Source of the DNA: Haemophilus parainfluenzae
GTDB taxonomy: Bacteria > Pseudomonadota > Gammaproteobacteria > Enterobacterales > Pasteurellaceae
Assembly: GCF_003252725.1 (NCBI RefSeq)
Contig: NZ_QEPO01000001.1
Location: 62,001 to 126,000, forward strand
DNA length: 64,000 bases
Direction: 5' to 3'
Shown: one piece after another, positions 62,078 to 64,000 of the stretch
Layout: every line of letters starts with the position of its first letter
Position numbering within the stretch: position 1 is the stretch's first letter
The notes under the pieces: generated by a model
What the model was told of the DNA's origin: nothing
Databases searched by the model: none
Seen by the model: only the letters and a program-made list of their open reading frames with translations
Translations under genes and position numbers: made by a program

Positions 62078-63196
62078 ATGTTAGCCCAATCCTCTGTGAA
62101 TGCCCCTTTTGCCCATTCTGTTTTACAATGGTATGAAAAGTTTGGGCGTAAAAATTTGCCTTGGCAACAAAATAAAACCCTTTATGGTGTTTGGCTTTCC
62201 GAAGTGATGTTACAACAAACTCAAGTTTCCACAGTCATCCCTTATTTTGAGCGATTTATTAAAACCTTTCCTAATGTGACCGCACTTGCTAATGCGTCGC
62301 AAGATGAAGTATTGCATTTATGGACGGGACTAGGTTATTACGCCCGTGCGAGAAATTTGCATAAAGCCGCTCAAACCATCAGAGATGAATATCAAGGCGA
62401 ATTTCCAACGCAATTTGAGCAAGTTTGGGCATTAACAGGCGTGGGGCGATCGACGGCTGGCGCAATTTTATCTTCCGTACAAAATCAACCTTATCCAATT
62501 TTAGATGGTAATGTAAAACGCGTTCTTTCTCGTTATTTTGCTGTTGAGGGTTGGCCTGGCGAAAAGAAAGTCGAAAATCAATTATGGCAGTTGAGTGAAC
62601 AGGTTACACCAACCACGAGAGTCGCTGAATTTAATCAAGCGATGATGGATATCGGCTCGGCGATTTGCACTCGAACAAAACCTAAATGCGATCTTTGTCC
62701 TCTAAATAATGATTGTTTAGCTAATAAACTCGAAAAGTGGACAGAATTCCCTGGAAAGAAACCGAAAAAATTGTTGCCAGAAAAACAAAGCTATTTTTTG
62801 ATTTTATCTTATCAAGGGAAAGTCTGGCTAGAACAGCGCGAAAGCAAAGGCTTATGGGGCGGATTGTATTGTTTTCCTCAGTTTGATGATAAACAAACAT
62901 TGCTGAATTATCTGAAAGAACAAGGGATTACCGAGTATCAAGAATGGGTAACTTTCCGTCATACGTTTAGTCATTTTCACTTAGATATTCATCCCATTTA
63001 TGTTGAAGTTGATCGAAAATCTGAAGAGAGCGCTCGTTCAGATTGGAAAAAATTGTCAGAAAAAGGAAAAGAATCTCAATCTGGTCTATTAAGTGCGGTC
63101 AAATATTGGTATGATCCAACGTCACCTGAACAGATCGGGTTAGCTCAGCCTGTGAAAAATTTATTAACGCAATTTGTAAGGAATTATTATGGCTAG
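62078..63196 (+). CDS. mutY: A/G-specific adenine DNA glycosylase MutY
   Basis: A 372-residue base-excision enzyme that removes adenine paired with 8-oxoguanine. [14 protein letters not shown] is the N-terminal signature, and the helix-hairpin-helix [12 protein letters not shown] lies near residue 119. The catalytic Asp follows in [13 protein letters not shown], and [17 protein letters not shown] (C-X6-C-X2-C-X5-C) holds the [4Fe-4S] cluster. The C-terminal NUDIX-like domain recognises 8-oxoG. A GAAAG sequence precedes ATG 62078. It overlaps yggX by 8 bases; mltC follows. One uptake sequence lies just upstream (62059-62067) and two lie within. Confidence 0.95.
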   Translation: MLAQSSVNAPFAHSVLQWYEKFGRKNLPWQQNKTLYGVWLSEVMLQQTQVSTVIPYFERFIKTFPNVTALANASQDEVLHLWTGLGYYARARNLHKAAQTIRDEYQGEFPTQFEQVWALTGVGRSTAGAILSSVQNQPYPILDGNVKRVLSRYFAVEGWPGEKKVENQLWQLSEQVTPTTRVAEFNQAMMDIGSAICTRTKPKCDLCPLNNDCLANKLEKWTEFPGKKPKKLLPEKQSYFLILSYQGKVWLEQRESKGLWGGLYCFPQFDDKQTLLNYLKEQGITEYQEWVTFRHTFSHFHLDIHPIYVEVDRKSEESARSDWKKLSEKGKESQSGLLSAVKYWYDPTSPEQIGLAQPVKNLLTQFVRNYYG

Positions 63197-63461
63197 AACT
63201 GTTTTTTGCGAATATTTGAAACAAGATGCGGAAGGATTGGATTTTCAACTGTATCCCGGTGAATTAGGTAAACGTATTTTTAATTCAATTAGTAAACAAG
63301 CATGGGGTGAATGGATCAAAAAGCAAACCATGTTAGTGAACGAGAAAAAACTCAATATGATGAATGCCGAACATCGTAAATTATTAGAAGAAGAAATGGT
63401 GAATTTCTTATTTGAAGGCAAAGATGTGCATATTGAAGGTTACGTTCCCCCATCTAAATAA
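63189..63461 (+). CDS. yggX: Probable Fe(2+)-trafficking protein YggX
   Basis: A 90-residue cytoplasmic protein linked to iron-sulfur cluster protection against oxidative stress. [20 protein letters not shown] with Cys7, the [10 protein letters not shown] stretch, and [20 protein letters not shown] are all typical. It overlaps the end of mutY, whose product carries an iron-sulfur cluster, and is conserved next to it across gamma-proteobacteria. Confidence 0.94.
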   Translation: MARTVFCEYLKQDAEGLDFQLYPGELGKRIFNSISKQAWGEWIKKQTMLVNEKKLNMMNAEHRKLLEEEMVNFLFEGKDVHIEGYVPPSK

Positions 63462-63470
63462 CAAAAGATT

Positions 63471-64000
63471 ATGAAAAAGTATTTATTATTGGCGCTACTT
63501 CCACTTTTATATGCTTGTAGCGACTCGCCAACCCATCGACGTGGCATTAATTATGACGAAGTGTTTTCAAAAGACACGCAAGGTTTAGATATTTTAACGG
63601 GTCAATTCTCCCATAATATCGATCGTATTTGGGGGGTAAATGAGCTTTTAGTGGCGAGTCGTAAAGACTACGTGAAATACACGGACTCTTTCTATACGCG
63701 TAGCCACGTAAGCTTTGACGAAGGTACAATTATTGTTGAAACTCAACAAGATCTTAATCGCTTACACAATGCGATTGTCCATACTTTATTGATGGGTTCC
63801 GATGCAAAAGGGATCGACTTATTTGCTTCTGGCGATGTGCCGATTAGTACTCGTCCTTTCTTATTAGGTCAGGTTGTGGATAACAATGGTCAGCAAATTG
63901 CTAACCAAGTGATTGCAAGTAACTTTGCGACTTATTTAATCCAAAATAAATTACAAACTCGCCGCTTACAAAATGGTAACACTGTGCAATTTGTGGTGAT
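63471..64000 (+). CDS. mltC: Membrane-bound lytic murein transglycosylase C, N-terminal part (3' end outside window)
   Basis: The frame is open from ATG 63471 to the window end, giving about 176 residues. Residues 1-16 are a lipoprotein signal peptide with lipobox LYAC, so Cys16 would be lipidated and the protein anchored in the outer membrane. The following sequence ([42 protein letters not shown]) is the N-terminal MltC domain that precedes the SLT catalytic domain, which lies beyond the window. The mutY-yggX-mltC order is conserved. Confidence 0.92.
   Translation, partial: MKKYLLLALLPLLYACSDSPTHRRGINYDEVFSKDTQGLDILTGQFSHNIDRIWGVNELLVASRKDYVKYTDSFYTRSHVSFDEGTIIVETQQDLNRLHNAIVHTLLMGSDAKGIDLFASGDVPISTRPFLLGQVVDNNGQQIANQVIASNFATYLIQNKLQTRRLQNGNTVQFVV

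Overview
The window is a low-GC, gene-dense chromosomal segment of a Haemophilus-type member of the Pasteurellaceae. The nine-base DNA uptake word AAGTGCGGT and its complement occur dozens of times, and several gene blocks match the gene order I know from H. influenzae: trmO-menA-rraA, plsB/lexA/dapF, dusC-djlA-pyrE-rph, rsmA-apaH next to infA and rpsF-priB-rpsR-rplI, frdABCD/epmA, and mutY-yggX-mltC. The complete inositol catabolic cluster and the collagen-like adhesin are not features I associate with H. influenzae Rd, so a relative such as H. parainfluenzae or a neighbouring species is likely (inference).

Layout. 0-23.6 kb is mostly core: an AI-2E-type exporter fragment, tRNA modification (trmO, dusC), menaquinone synthesis (menA), rraA, a DASS anion transporter, plsB, lexA with two SOS boxes, dapF, a periplasmic alpha-carbonic anhydrase, djlA, pyrE, rph, a SulP transporter, three tRNAs, folD, ndh, apaH, rsmA, infA and the rpsF operon. 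A lipooligosaccharide glycosyltransferase site between rsmA and infA holds an intact GT9 gene and a frameshifted GT25 fragment. 23.7-39.6 kb is a myo-inositol catabolic island: iolB, iolA, a second Gfo/Idh dehydrogenase, an ABC importer with two binding-protein genes (the second frameshifted), iolG-iolE-iolD, an iolC-DUF2090 fusion and an RpiR-type regulator. Together they would import inositol and convert it to central metabolites. Candidate CRP sites and GAAA-N6-TTTC palindromes lie in its promoters.

39.7-47.4 kb carries fumarate reductase, epmA, an OmpP2-like porin, a small element with 23-bp terminal inverted repeats, ferrochelatase and a hotdog thioesterase. 47.8-54.3 kb carries a 1750-residue trimeric autotransporter adhesin with collagen-like Gly-X-Y blocks encoded by tandem 27-bp and 156-bp repeats, and beside it a GT2 glycosyltransferase. 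54.5-64 kb carries gor, a YafJ-like amidotransferase, a preQ1-riboswitch-controlled yhhQ plus MFS pair, a Fur-boxed catecholate siderophore receptor, rpmE, mutY, yggX and the start of mltC.

No insertion sequence, integrase, prophage or CRISPR array was recognised. Uptake sequences often occur as inverted pairs just after genes, where they form terminator-like hairpins. The main points for follow-up are the collagen-like adhesin and its leader, the two frameshifted genes, the preQ1-controlled MFS gene, the inverted-repeat element after the porin, and the alternative stems in the rpsF leader.
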